NCBI GenBank assembly: GCA_019749935.1
Contig: JAIEPD010000010.1
Coordinates: 21,591 to 85,590, forward strand
Direction: 5' to 3'
DNA: 64,000 bases
Source of the DNA: Alphaproteobacteria bacterium
GTDB taxonomy: Bacteria > Pseudomonadota > Alphaproteobacteria > Paracaedibacterales > CAIULA01
The notes beneath the pieces were generated by a model. That model was not told the DNA's origin. It was given only the letters and a program-made list of their open reading frames with translations, and searched no databases. Every line of letters starts with the position of its first letter. The first letter of the stretch is position 1. Below, one piece after another: positions 7,307 to 15,892 of the stretch. The translations under genes were made by a program, and so were the position numbers.

Positions 7307-8224
7307 TTATCGCAGATCTAATTCTGCCTGAATCTCCTCAAATTCTTCATCAACAACATCCATGGAAAAGTGCTGCAACATATGCATAACAGTTAACCCA
7401 TGGGCAATCGCTGCTTTTGAAACCAGTTGTTTTTGCGTCTTTAAAAGATTACTTTCTGTAATAATAATTTGTTTAGGAGGGTGTTTTCCCTCATCCAGAG
7501 ATTCAATAATTTCATTCAGTTCGTCAATTGTTCCAAGAATGGGAACGCCATGAATGTGCCTTCCAACTTCGTCTTTTTCAAAAGTGATAAGCGCTAAAGG
7601 ATTATAGGGAAGACTTGGGCTATGTAAGACTTCACGAATGAAAAGCTCAGTTGAATCACCATTGCCAATCAGTAAAACAGGAATCAAAGCCTCGGCATTG
7701 GCTCGGCGTTTTTGCAGAAGGTGTTGATCATGAATGCTGCGGTAAATAAATCTGGGCAGGCCTAAAAGCATTATTAATACCAGGGCATTAATAATAGGGA
7801 CTGACCTTGGCAAGGCTTCCTGTTGTGCCATTAAAAGCATCAAAGGGTAGAAAAGAATTGTCGTTAAAACGGTTGCTAGGGCCAGAGGGATCATGTCCTC
7901 TAAAGAAACATATCTCCAAATTGCCCTGTGTGTTTGCATCCAAAAGAAAATACTTGCGCTTAAAAGGGAGAAAACCAACATATTTTTTAAGATAAATTCT
8001 GGCGTATATTCCAAAAATTCATCACCAATTCGCAAATACAAAGCAATAAACAGTGATAAAAAGGCCATCAATGTATCAAAAATTAAAACAGCAGATGGTA
8101 AAATAGCATGGTTAGGCATAGCCTGTGATAACCTGGATTTAAGCCCTTTAATATGTTTGCTAAACCCCATTGTCGCATTTTCATTGTTTTCTTTTAAAAA
8201 GGGCATAAAAGTCTCCAGGAACAT
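7307..8224 (-). CDS. CapD/FlaA1-like membrane protein lacking the catalytic domain (truncated)
   Basis: This 305-residue protein matches only the N-terminal half of polysaccharide-biosynthesis nucleotide-sugar dehydratases (WbpM/PglF/CapD type, usually ~600-650 residues). It has four hydrophobic segments between ~40 and 165, then a first Rossmann-like domain (VLLIGNGDSTELFIREV, then GVPILGTIDEL). It stops at EIQAELDLR, just where full-length proteins continue into the linker and the dehydratase/epimerase domain. A TAA stop and a terminator follow, so no catalytic half remains. It may be a remnant, or a membrane partner that works with a catalytic half encoded elsewhere. The frame itself is intact, which is why I call it a CDS. 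Confidence 0.65.
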   Translation of the reverse strand: MFLETFMPFLKENNENATMGFSKHIKGLKSRLSQAMPNHAILPSAVLIFDTLMAFLSLFIALYLRIGDEFLEYTPEFILKNMLVFSLLSASIFFWMQTHRAIWRYVSLEDMIPLALATVLTTILFYPLMLLMAQQEALPRSVPIINALVLIMLLGLPRFIYRSIHDQHLLQKRRANAEALIPVLLIGNGDSTELFIREVLHSPSLPYNPLALITFEKDEVGRHIHGVPILGTIDELNEIIESLDEGKHPPKQIIITESNLLKTQKQLVSKAAIAHGLTVMHMLQHFSMDVVDEEFEEIQAELDLR

Positions 8225-8364
8225 CGTAGATATAGTGTATTCTAACCTGAATCAATTTAAAAAACGACCTTTTGTTATTTTTTAATAAATTTTATGTTGG
8301 CGTGTTTTAAGTTTTGCTGATATACACATATACAAAATAAATTTTGTCCAGATGTACAAAAAGT

Positions 8365-9195
8365 ATGAAAAAATTTTATCAAGCATTCGTTTGTCTTTTT
8401 TTGATATTTTGCTCAGCTCCGGCGATCTCTGAGCAGAGATTTTTATTAGTTGCTCATGGTCCTTTTGATTATAAGCTTACTAAAGAATGCTCTGAGGGCC
8501 GAGTAGTGATTGCACTCGATGGGGCTGCCGCTGACCTTTATAAATTTGAATTGCCAGTTGACTATATATTGGGTGACTTTGATTCTATTGAAGAACTTTC
8601 TAAAAAAGGCATACTGATATTTGACGCTAAAGGTGCTTTGGAATATTTTAAAACGATTCAGGTGGCCGATGATTCAATTCTTACATTTGAGCCTTACAGG
8701 GCTGAGCAGAATCGTGGGAAAAGAGATGTAACCTTCGTTAGAGCAAAATCTCAAAATTATACAGACCTTGAAAAAGGGATTCTCTTTTGTTTGAGCAAAA
8801 GGGCAGATACAAATGAAAAGATAGACATTCAGATTGTTTGTGCTCTTGGCGGAGAGCGCAGCGATCACACAGTTACGAATCTTTTCTTTCTTAAAAAATA
8901 TAATAAAGAAAAATATCCCAATTTGACGTTGAGTCTTTTAAATGCTGAAGAGACAATTCGGTTCTTAAAAGATGAAACAATAACAGTTCCATCCGCAGTT
9001 GGTGGGAAATTTGGGTTGTTTGGTTTTCCCGTCGCATACGCTGATTGCAAGGAGTTAGCATGGCCTTTAGATAATATGAGATTAGAAATGGGCGTTATGG
9101 AGAGTGCCTGCAATGAGGTTATAAATTCATCTTTAACCGTTACTGTACGGGGAGAGGCGCTTATGATTGGTCCCAGGCCAAGAAAGAAGATTTAG
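8365..9195 (+). CDS. Exported thiamine pyrophosphokinase-like protein
   Basis: The body matches thiamine pyrophosphokinase, which transfers pyrophosphate from ATP to thiamine. Motifs appear in order: LDGAA (51-55), DYILGDFDS (67-74), TDLEKGI (133-139) and GGERSDH (162-168). The last two correspond to the catalytic and nucleotide-binding signatures. The protein starts with a signal peptide (MKKFYQAFVCLFLIFCSAPAISE), which thiamine kinases normally lack. I chose the ATG at 8365; an upstream TTG at 8344 would add seven residues before the positively charged start. At 276 residues it is longer than typical bacterial enzymes (~210), partly from an insert at ~85-125. It converges on the hydrolase gene with a 4 bp overlap. 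Location and in vivo substrate are unknown. Confidence 0.7.
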   Translation: MKKFYQAFVCLFLIFCSAPAISEQRFLLVAHGPFDYKLTKECSEGRVVIALDGAAADLYKFELPVDYILGDFDSIEELSKKGILIFDAKGALEYFKTIQVADDSILTFEPYRAEQNRGKRDVTFVRAKSQNYTDLEKGILFCLSKRADTNEKIDIQIVCALGGERSDHTVTNLFFLKKYNKEKYPNLTLSLLNAEETIRFLKDETITVPSAVGGKFGLFGFPVAYADCKELAWPLDNMRLEMGVMESACNEVINSSLTVTVRGEALMIGPRPRKKI

Positions 9196-10085
9196 AATTT
9201 AACCTTCTTCAGCCATTGTTCTAGTCCATTATCAAAGAAATCTGGTTCCTCTAAGTGAGGCCAATGCCCGCTTTTAAGGCATTCTAAAAGGGTTAACTTA
9301 CCCCTTAAATCTTTTGCTATTTTTTCAGATTTCCAAAGAATAAGAGGAATGCAGTCAAAATCAAAAAGGCCGCCTGCTAGGAACACAGGGCACTGAATTT
9401 TTTCAACATTATTTTCAATTGAAAAATTAGGAAGGACGTTATCAAAGAAATGTCCGACAATTTTTTCATCAGGATTTATGCCTTCCCATGTTTTTCGAAT
9501 GACATTGTCATCTATATTATAATCCGCCCAGTAGCATGCGGTTTCACTGATATATCCGTCAATTGTTAGTAAATGCTCATCTGGTTTTTTAATTTTTTGA
9601 AAATGGGCTCGCCTTTGCCTGTCGTTTTCCTTGCGTCCTTCATCTGCTGTTTCTTTAAAGTATTGTTGAGCCTTTTGGTTGTGGGCAGGATTCCACGCTG
9701 TTGGGGTTCCAACCATAATGACGCCTTTTATTCTTGGGTCTAATTTTGCTGTTTCTAAAGCGACAAGTCCATAACAGGAATGACCAAAAATTACATACTT
9801 ATCTAACTGTAATTGATCAGCAATAGATTGAATGTCGCAGCAAACCTTTTCTATTGTTAAAGATTGAGGATTTGATAAAGCATCTCTTTTGTCCCAATAA
9901 AGATTGGTTGAATAAACAGTAAACATTTCTTTAAAGCGCGGAGAAATAGTATTTTCTGTTAATGATCCCCAACCTGTAACGATACACGGAAGAGGTCCGT
10001 TTCCAGAGATGCGAAGAGGGTATTCTTTACTTGATAATGTAACAGATTTCAAGTTAGCTAAGGTGTTCATAAACAAACTTTTCAA
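9192..10085 (-). CDS. Alpha/beta hydrolase
   Basis: An alpha/beta-hydrolase-fold enzyme of 297 residues without a signal peptide. The nucleophile elbow reads FGHSCYG, so the serine sits in G-H-S-C-Y rather than the usual G-x-S-x-G. The following glycine is one place late, a tolerated variant in some subfamilies. The acid/base end is SGHWPHLEEPDFF, with the catalytic histidine in the GHWPHLEEP segment typical of the family. An oxyanion-type VTGWGSL segment is near the N-terminus. The substrate cannot be inferred. The 3' end overlaps the convergent thiamine-kinase-like gene by 4 bp. Confidence 0.8.
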   Translation of the reverse strand: MKSLFMNTLANLKSVTLSSKEYPLRISGNGPLPCIVTGWGSLTENTISPRFKEMFTVYSTNLYWDKRDALSNPQSLTIEKVCCDIQSIADQLQLDKYVIFGHSCYGLVALETAKLDPRIKGVIMVGTPTAWNPAHNQKAQQYFKETADEGRKENDRQRRAHFQKIKKPDEHLLTIDGYISETACYWADYNIDDNVIRKTWEGINPDEKIVGHFFDNVLPNFSIENNVEKIQCPVFLAGGLFDFDCIPLILWKSEKIAKDLRGKLTLLECLKSGHWPHLEEPDFFDNGLEQWLKKVKF

Positions 10086-10138
10086 AAATGATTGATAAAC
10101 TGTTTATAACAGACGCATCTTCTACAAACCATAATCAT

Positions 10139-10912
10139 TCAGTGTGCTGACTTTTTTGCAAGGATTCTCATAGAAAATTTGCGGTCATTTTGAATATCTT
10201 TGATAAGGTCTTGATGCTGATTCCATATTCCCGAAAAAAGGTCTTCGCCATATTCTTGTGTGATTGTCATTTTGCATTTTTCAAGATTTTTTAAGAGGTC
10301 CTGGACATAGCCAAGAAACATTTTGCTATCATTACGGAAGCTAATTTCATGAAATCCTGCATTTTGTAGGACTTGTCGGTAAGATTCTTGAGTTTCATGC
10401 ACGAGGGGGCCTGCGTTATTGGGTGCAGATTGGGGAAAAATCCAGTCGGTGATAACAAATAAACCTGCTGGTTTTAATACCGTATTAACTTGTTGAAACA
10501 ATGATGCCTTATCGCGAACGTGGTTTAATACGCCTTTGCTGTACACCATATCAAATGATTCGGCATGATAAGGGATTTGCCCTTGGTCATCATAAACGGC
10601 AAAACTTAATTGAGGAGCTATGTCCTTTGGGGCATTTTCGTACGCATATTTCACCATCCACGGATGAACTTCGACTCCAGATATTTTCATCTGATGATTT
10701 TTAGCTAAATAAAATGCTATACCACCTAAGCCAAATCCTATGTCTAAAGCATTCAGATTTTTTGTTTCAAGATCAGAAAACATATATTCAACAGAGTCAA
10801 AGCCACCGATTGAAATTAAGTTTTTCCCATAAATCGTTTCAAAAAGAGAAACATTTCTAAGGGAGTACACAGAATCAGATGATGATTTTTCAAAGGGAGT
10901 TTTTTCATTCAT
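10139..10912 (-). CDS. SAM-dependent methyltransferase, phosphoethanolamine N-methyltransferase-like
   Basis: A class I methyltransferase of 257 residues. Motif I is ALDIGFGLGG (55-64), followed by ISGVEVHPWMV (motif II) and FDMVYSKGVLNHV (motif IV). The segment before motif I, LFETIYGKNLISIGGFDS, matches the (F/Y)G-x-x-(Y/L)-(I/V)S-x-GG block characteristic of phosphoethanolamine N-methyltransferases, which make phosphocholine. That points to choline-lipid or phosphocholine synthesis, but substrate choice within this family is not secure from sequence. It is a single gene on the minus strand, 14 bp upstream of prepilin peptidase (which reads onward on the same strand from 11625), so any operon would run prepilin peptidase then methyltransferase. 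Confidence 0.75.
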   Translation of the reverse strand: MNEKTPFEKSSSDSVYSLRNVSLFETIYGKNLISIGGFDSVEYMFSDLETKNLNALDIGFGLGGIAFYLAKNHQMKISGVEVHPWMVKYAYENAPKDIAPQLSFAVYDDQGQIPYHAESFDMVYSKGVLNHVRDKASLFQQVNTVLKPAGLFVITDWIFPQSAPNNAGPLVHETQESYRQVLQNAGFHEISFRNDSKMFLGYVQDLLKNLEKCKMTITQEYGEDLFSGIWNQHQDLIKDIQNDRKFSMRILAKKSAH

Positions 10913-10926
10913 TCAATAGTATCTCT

Positions 10927-11625
10927 TTAAAATTTTATAGAGGACATAAAGATTGTAAACCATAATGACAAAAGGATGGCGGGTGAAAAAGGAAATTTTC
11001 TATCTTTTCTGCGATAAAACTGAAAACTGATGATTCCCCCAAGACCTGTCAAAAAAAGAAAAAGCGGAATGAAATCAGGAGGCAGCCAAAACCCTGAAAG
11101 AGAAAACAGAAAGATGTCCGCTGTTCCCATAGGTTTCGTGGTTTTGATGCATTTCCATGCAAAATAAAAAAGGATTGTTCCTCCTAACATAATGAAAGTA
11201 GGTATCGGAATTTGCCCCTTAAGGTGCGACCCTAACCCGCTCAGAATTGCTAAAAGGCATAAGCTTGAAAGAGTTACGTGCAGCGTTTTCCAGTCAACCA
11301 AACTGATGTAAAAGCTGACAAGCGAAAAAGCATTGATCAGAATTCCAAAAGGTGTGATCCCAAAGGCTAAGGTGTTGATGAGAAAAACGAAAGCTAAGAA
11401 TGCCTCAAGGGTCCCATATTTTAATGAAGGGCGATGACCGCACCGACATGCGGTTTTGAGAAATGAGGAGAATATGGGGATAAGCTGTTTGACTTTAAGA
11501 GGATGATGGCAATGATCACAAACAGAAAAGCGCCAAAGCGAAGATAGGGGGTGTTCTGTGAGGGAAATGGTAAAGCTTCCTAAGATAGCACCCAGAAGGG
11601 GAGAGATGACTAACGGTCCTATCAT
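10927..11625 (-). CDS. Prepilin peptidase (type IV leader peptidase, GspO/PilD-like)
   Basis: An integral-membrane aspartyl protease that cleaves and may N-methylate type IV prepilin-like leaders. It has 232 residues with about seven hydrophobic segments. The N-terminal methylase-type region carries the zinc cysteines C36, C39 (CDHC) and C60, C62 (CRC), and the Y70/E74 pair is typical. The catalytic aspartates are D111 (SLVDWKTL) and D170 in MGTAD, where most family members have GxGD. It probably processes the pseudopilin at 33936-34685, whose leader is MIRKLSG. It lies between sodB and the methyltransferase gene, not in a secretion operon. Confidence 0.9.
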   Translation of the reverse strand: MIGPLVISPLLGAILGSFTISLTEHPLSSLWRFSVCDHCHHPLKVKQLIPIFSSFLKTACRCGHRPSLKYGTLEAFLAFVFLINTLAFGITPFGILINAFSLVSFYISLVDWKTLHVTLSSLCLLAILSGLGSHLKGQIPIPTFIMLGGTILFYFAWKCIKTTKPMGTADIFLFSLSGFWLPPDFIPLFLFLTGLGGIISFQFYRRKDRKFPFSPAILLSLWFTIFMSSIKF

Positions 11626-11639
11626 CTCTACTCCTTTTT

Positions 11640-12236
11640 TTATACGTTAAGGTTTTTCTCAACAAATGACCAATTTACTAACTTGGTTAAAAAGGCATCA
11701 ACAAAGTCAGCGCGGCGGTTCTGGTAATCTAAGTAATAAGCATGTTCCCAAACATCACATGTCAAAAGGGCTGTCATTCCGTGCGCCATGGGCAGATCAG
11801 CATTGCCTGTTTTAGTGATTTTTAATTTTCCTTGATCAAGTACAAGCCAGGCCCAACCACTCCCAAATTGTGTCAGTGCGGCTTGCTTGAACGCATTATA
11901 AAATTCTTCATAAGAATTAAAGGATTCTGTGATCATATCCAAAAGACGTCCTGTTGGCTTGCCGCCGCCTTCTGCCTGCATGCAATTCCAGAAAAATGTA
12001 TGGTTCCAAACTTGTGCGGCATTATTGAAAATACCGACCTGGTCTGGATTTTTAGCTGTCTTTTTTATAATTTCTTCTAAGGAAAGTGATTCAAGATCTG
12101 TATCTTTTATCAAATTATTAAGATTGGTGACATACGTCTGATGATGCTTTCCATGGTGAAAAGAGAGCGTGTTTGCAGAAATTGAAGGCTCAAGAGCATC
12201 CATCGGATAGGGGAGAGGAGGCAAAACATGAAGCAT
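11640..12236 (-). CDS. sodB: Superoxide dismutase, Fe/Mn family
   Basis: Converts superoxide to hydrogen peroxide and oxygen in the cytosol. The 198 residues are full length and there is no signal peptide. The four metal ligands are visible: H27 in LSFHHGKHH, H79 in VWNHTFFW, D161 and H165 in the family signature DVWEHAYY. The AALTQFGSGWAWLV block, including the glutamine of the FTSFQ-type outer sphere region, favours iron over manganese. This is family-based inference. It is followed 14 bp later by the prepilin peptidase start on the same strand. Confidence 0.93.
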   Translation of the reverse strand: MLHVLPPLPYPMDALEPSISANTLSFHHGKHHQTYVTNLNNLIKDTDLESLSLEEIIKKTAKNPDQVGIFNNAAQVWNHTFFWNCMQAEGGGKPTGRLLDMITESFNSYEEFYNAFKQAALTQFGSGWAWLVLDQGKLKITKTGNADLPMAHGMTALLTCDVWEHAYYLDYQNRRADFVDAFLTKLVNWSFVEKNLNV

Positions 12237-12306
12237 AGCTGAATCCTATTATTAATTGAAACTGATTAAACTTATCAGATTCAGCTTTGTTTATGAATAC
12301 AGATTC

Positions 12307-13089
12307 TTATACAGCTTCTAGGCTAATTTGTCTTTGCCCTTCTGGAAGAGGATTCGCCAAAACAGCAAATTCACTTTGCCCTGCAGGGGTTCCTTTTGCA
12401 GAAGCTGCGTCTTCGTTTGGATCGCGCAATACATACCCGCGGCCCCAGACAGTTTCGATATAGTTATCTTCACCTAAAGCTTCGGCGATTTTGCGGCGAA
12501 GTTTGCAAATGAATACATCAATGATTTTTAGTTCAGGTTCATCCATGCCACCATAAAGATGGTTTAAGAACATTTCCTTTGTTAAGGTTGTGCCTTTTCT
12601 TAAAGATAAAAGCTCTAAAATTGCATATTCTTTGCCTGTTAAATTCAAGGTTTCATTATCAACACTTGCAATTCGTTTTTGTAAGTTTACCATTAAACGG
12701 CCAATGCGAATCATAGAATCAGAATGACCACGTGAACGGCGCACAATGGCATGTGCTCTCGCTAATAATTCAACTTTGCTAAAAGGTTTTGTCAAATAGT
12801 CATCGGCGCCAAAGCCTAGACCTTTGACTTTGTCATCTGTTTCACTAAGGCCTGATAGAACCAAAATTGGTGTTTTAATGTTAGCAGCACGCAAACGGCG
12901 AAGAACCTCAAAGCCATCAATGTCAGGCAGCATTAGATCAAGAATAATGAGATCATATTCGTACAATTTGCCAATCTCAAGACCATCTTCCCCAAGGTCT
13001 GTTGTATCACAGACAAATCCTTCGTTTTTTAACGTGGATTCAAGACCTTTTGCTGTGGCGGAATCGTCTTCAATTAATAATACACGCAT
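12307..13089 (-). CDS. ctrA: Cell-cycle response regulator CtrA
   Basis: The master cell-cycle regulator of alphaproteobacteria, an OmpR-type response regulator that binds TTAA-N7-TTAA sites. The receiver domain (1-115) has acidic pocket E7-D8-D9, phospho-acceptor D51 ([13 protein letters not shown]) and K104-type lysine in LTKPFSK. The winged-helix domain (~125-230) includes [13 protein letters not shown] and the [27 protein letters not shown] ending typical of CtrA. It has 260 residues, against 231 in Caulobacter, and the extra ~28 residues after LRDP end in SLEAV instead of the Caulobacter-type Ala-Ala degradation tail. Upstream, TTAAGAATTTGTTTA near 13180 is one mismatch from a CtrA box and could mean autoregulation. 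Confidence 0.93.
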   Translation of the reverse strand: MRVLLIEDDSATAKGLESTLKNEGFVCDTTDLGEDGLEIGKLYEYDLIILDLMLPDIDGFEVLRRLRAANIKTPILVLSGLSETDDKVKGLGFGADDYLTKPFSKVELLARAHAIVRRSRGHSDSMIRIGRLMVNLQKRIASVDNETLNLTGKEYAILELLSLRKGTTLTKEMFLNHLYGGMDEPELKIIDVFICKLRRKIAEALGEDNYIETVWGRGYVLRDPNEDAASAKGTPAGQSEFAVLANPLPEGQRQISLEAV

Positions 13090-13199
13090 GACTTTACTAC
13101 CTATTTCTACACTCTTAGATAAAATGCTAGCAAAATTTTATTAAAATACCTAACATAATATTTTTTTTATTTTCCGAATTTTTAAGAATTTGTTTACCT

Positions 13200-13625
13200 T
13201 TTACGTTTATCAAGTTGGTTAGATAAAAAAGAATTTCTCACTAGGCAATGTTTTTTTAAATGATCCCCGTTGGCGGATGAAAAGGATGCAGTTATTGGCT
13301 TTATATGAGGGTGCGGTGAGTATAGTTTGGCCTTTGCGGGGCCCACCTCGAAACCCCAAAACGGCCGCCCAACCCAACCGCCTCCACAACAAAACCTTAC
13401 CTCTTCCCTTTTTATCGCCTTTAAAAGGTTTACAAAGTTCCAATCTTAGATATAGGTTCCATCCCACAAAAAAGTAGTCTATACTATAGACACGCGCGTA
13501 TCTAAAGTTAAAACACGATAAACCTTTGTCAATATATGAACAAAGGCGGTTTTAGCAACCAGTTTCGGACCCGGCGCAATCCGGGTCTAAACTTACCTCC
13601 ACACTTAAATATAGATATACAATAT
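13200..13625. other. Unexplained GC-rich, strand-skewed region upstream of ctrA (possible structured RNA)
   Basis: No convincing gene lies between the ctrA start (13089) and 13692. From ~13290 to 13400 the plus strand is C-rich and the minus strand G-rich, in sharp contrast to the AT-rich surroundings. On the minus strand, GGAGGCGGT can pair with ACCGC(A)CCC and an inner GGCC with GGCC, leaving a large central bubble. A clean hairpin GGACCCGG/CCGGGTCT lies at 13566-13589, and CCTTTGT/ACAAAGG at 13522-13546. The frames here have no start signals. It may be a small RNA gene or a long ctrA leader. I see no RNase P, SRP or tmRNA signature. Confidence 0.4.
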
Positions 13626-13692
13626 TAATATATTATTAAAAATGATAAGTTTTTTGAACCATCTTGCCGGATGGTAAGGCAAAAAAGATCGA

Positions 13693-13818
13693 ATGATTAC
13701 CATGTATAATTCTGATGTTGATTCACTCAGTGTAATCGAAAGTTTGTTAATTGCTCGCGAACGTAATGCTTTAAATGGCCTATCAATTAACGAACTGCGA
13801 GAAGAAGGACGTCGTTAA
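13693..13818 (+). CDS. Small protein of 41 residues, function unknown
   Basis: A short frame that starts MITMYNSDVDSLSVIESLLI and ends ELREEGRR before TAA. A second ATG at 13702 would give 38 residues. The composition is that of a soluble helical protein, with alternating charged and hydrophobic residues and an ARERNALNGLS middle. This looks more like a real small protein than a random frame. It is reminiscent of short alphaproteobacterial DUF1127-type proteins, but I cannot assign it. The ribosome site is weak (AAGG ~14 bp upstream). A hairpin ACCATC/GATGGT precedes it at 13658-13675. Confidence 0.45.
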   Translation: MITMYNSDVDSLSVIESLLIARERNALNGLSINELREEGRR

Positions 13819-14017
13819 ATGGGGCGCCTTTTGTTATTGGTTGCTCTGTTACGATAGTATGTGTGTCTTAAGGAGGAATCTTTTGTTCATTCAAACGCAG
13901 TGCTCTCTTCTATCTAGAAACTCACATTTTTCTCTTTTGAAACTCCCTAATCCTTTTAACTTTCTATTAAGAATTACTGCTTAATCTATTTCTTAATACA
14001 AAGAGAGGGAGCAGAAG

Positions 14018-14281
14018 ATGGCGGAAAAAAGGTTTGGAAAAATTCTTATAGCAGCTAGTGTTTTGGCAGGTTTTAGCATAACGGAAGCTTATAGTATGGA
14101 AGCTGGATTCTCAGATAGTGGTTTGTTTTTTCTTGGTCAAGCTATTCAAAGAAAATTCCAAGAAAAAAATGACAATACTGACAATCAAGATTATCGAACT
14201 AATGAACCAATTTCCCCTTTTGCACTTTCTTCCCCTTCTTTAAGTGATGATTTTATGGGTGAAAAAGAAGAAGCTGATTAA
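14018..14281 (+). CDS. Small exported protein, function unknown
   Basis: An 87-residue protein with an N-terminal signal peptide (MAEKRFGKILIAASVLAGF, cleavage near TEA or AYS). A short mature part is rich in Asn, Asp and Glu (KNDNTDNQD), with a serine-rich stretch and an acidic end. AGAGAGGGAGC before the ATG is a strong ribosome site, which supports translation. No family is recognised. Its end overlaps the yejF stop by 4 bp on the opposite strand. It would be periplasmic or secreted. Confidence 0.65.
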   Translation: MAEKRFGKILIAASVLAGFSITEAYSMEAGFSDSGLFFLGQAIQRKFQEKNDNTDNQDYRTNEPISPFALSSPSLSDDFMGEKEEAD

Positions 14282-15888
14282 CTCGGTAAAATATCAAAGG
14301 CTGCTTTGATTAAGGTTTTGGTATAAGGGGTTTCTGGATTATTAAAAATTTTATCTACAGAACCTTCTTCTACAATTTGACCATTTTTCATAACAATAAT
14401 ACGATGACTCATGGCCCTTACAACTTTCAGGTCATGGCTGATAAATAAATAACTCAAATGATGTTTCGTTTGTAAACTTCTCAGTAAATCAATGACTTCT
14501 GCTTGAATTGAACGATCGAGAGCAGATGTTGGCTCATCTAATATTAAAAGTCTTGGCTGCAGAATAAGAGCTCTAGCTATAGCGATCCTCTGGCGTTGTC
14601 CTCCTGAAAATTCATGTGGGTAACGGTTTTTGAATCTGGGGTCAATTCCAACCTCTTCTAATCGATGGGAAACAGCTTCTTCTATTTGTTTGGGGGTAAG
14701 CTCTTTATTATGGACAACCAAACCTTCTGCCACAATTTGTCCAATAGAAAGGCGCGGATTTAAAGATCCAAAAGGGTCTTGAAAAATAATCTGCATGGAC
14801 CGTCTGATTGGTCTTAGCTCTCTGGATTTTAAAGTATTAAGATCGATTCCATCAAAAACAATTTTTCCACCCTGATTGGCTTGTAATTTTAAAAGAGTAT
14901 AGGCAAGGGTGCTTTTTCCAGAGCCGCTTTCACCAACAATTCCTAAAGTTTCTCCTATGTTCAGATTAAGGCTAACATGATCAACGGCCTTGATTACCTT
15001 TTCCTGTTTCCTTGAAAACAAAGGTTTAGGTTTCTCAAATGTAACGCATAAATCTTTCGAGCTTAAAATAATTTCAGGATGTAAAGGAAGCGGAGCTGGT
15101 GCACCAGAGGGTTCTGATGTAATCAAATGCTGCGTATAAGGATGCTGTGGGTTTTTTAAGACATCAAGAGTCTTTCCAGCCTCAATAATTTCACCATAAC
15201 GCATTACAGCAATTTGTTCTGACATTTTAGCAACCATGCCCAAATCATGGCTGATCAATAGCAATGCCATTTTAAAACGCTTTTGCAATGATTGAATCAG
15301 CTCTAAAATGCTGGCTTGAATGGTGACATCCAGGGCGGTTGTTGGTTCATCTGCAATAAGGAGTTTCGGCTCGCACGCCAAAGCCATTGCAATCATCACG
15401 CGTTGACGTTGTCCGCCTGACAATTGATGAGGAAAAGCTTTCAAACGATCAACGCCGTCTTCAAATCCAACAAGTTTCAAAAGATCAACAACCTCTGAAT
15501 AAGCTTGCGATCGTGTTAGTTTCTTATGAATCTCTAAGGGCTCTGCAATTTGTTTTTCAATGGTATGAAGCGGATTGAGGGCTGTCATTGGTTCTTGAAA
15601 AATCATACCAATTTCGCGGCCACGAACTTTTTGTAAGATATCTTCTGATTGATTCAAAAGCTCTTGACCTTGAAATAAAATGGAACCTGTCGGATGGCTG
15701 GCTTGCGGATAAGGCAAAAGGCCCAAAATAGACAAAGCGCTTACAGATTTTCCAGAGCCACTTTCCCCAACAAGAGCCAAAGTTTGCCCCTGATCAAGGT
15801 CAAAAGAAACGCCTTTAACGGCGATATGATCGCTTTGATTGTTTTGGTGAAAAGCAACGCCAAGATTATTAACTTTGAGTAAGGTCAT
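14278..15888 (-). CDS. yejF: YejF-type peptide ABC transporter, fused double ATPase
   Basis: The ATP-hydrolysing subunit of the YejABEF peptide importer. The 536 residues carry two complete ABC domains in one chain. Domain 1 has Walker A GESGSGKSV and signature LSGGQRQRV; domain 2 has Walker A GESGSGKST and signature FSGGQRQRI. Each has a Walker B segment (LLIADEPTTALD, LLILDEPTSALD) and switch histidine (LISHDL, FISHDL). Fusion of DppD-like and DppF-like halves is characteristic of YejF. It is the last gene of the minus-strand operon yejA-yejB-yejE-aldolase-yejF. The Yej system imports oligopeptides, including microcin C in E. coli, and affects resistance to antimicrobial peptides in some pathogens. 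Confidence 0.93.
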   Translation of the reverse strand: MTLLKVNNLGVAFHQNNQSDHIAVKGVSFDLDQGQTLALVGESGSGKSVSALSILGLLPYPQASHPTGSILFQGQELLNQSEDILQKVRGREIGMIFQEPMTALNPLHTIEKQIAEPLEIHKKLTRSQAYSEVVDLLKLVGFEDGVDRLKAFPHQLSGGQRQRVMIAMALACEPKLLIADEPTTALDVTIQASILELIQSLQKRFKMALLLISHDLGMVAKMSEQIAVMRYGEIIEAGKTLDVLKNPQHPYTQHLITSEPSGAPAPLPLHPEIILSSKDLCVTFEKPKPLFSRKQEKVIKAVDHVSLNLNIGETLGIVGESGSGKSTLAYTLLKLQANQGGKIVFDGIDLNTLKSRELRPIRRSMQIIFQDPFGSLNPRLSIGQIVAEGLVVHNKELTPKQIEEAVSHRLEEVGIDPRFKNRYPHEFSGGQRQRIAIARALILQPRLLILDEPTSALDRSIQAEVIDLLRSLQTKHHLSYLFISHDLKVVRAMSHRIIVMKNGQIVEEGSVDKIFNNPETPYTKTLIKAAFDILPS

Positions 15889-15892
15889 CGAA

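Noticed and set aside
13219..13477. Overlapping plus and minus frames in the GC-rich region upstream of ctrA
   Set aside because: No ribosome sites, biased composition (Pro/Arg on one side, Gly on the other) caused by the base skew, and better explained by RNA structure.
13775..13984. Plus-strand frame with an AAGGAGGAATC site before a TTG start at ~13881
   Set aside because: The ribosome-like site is good, but the 34-residue product looks random and the longer frame overlaps the better small gene at 13693-13818.
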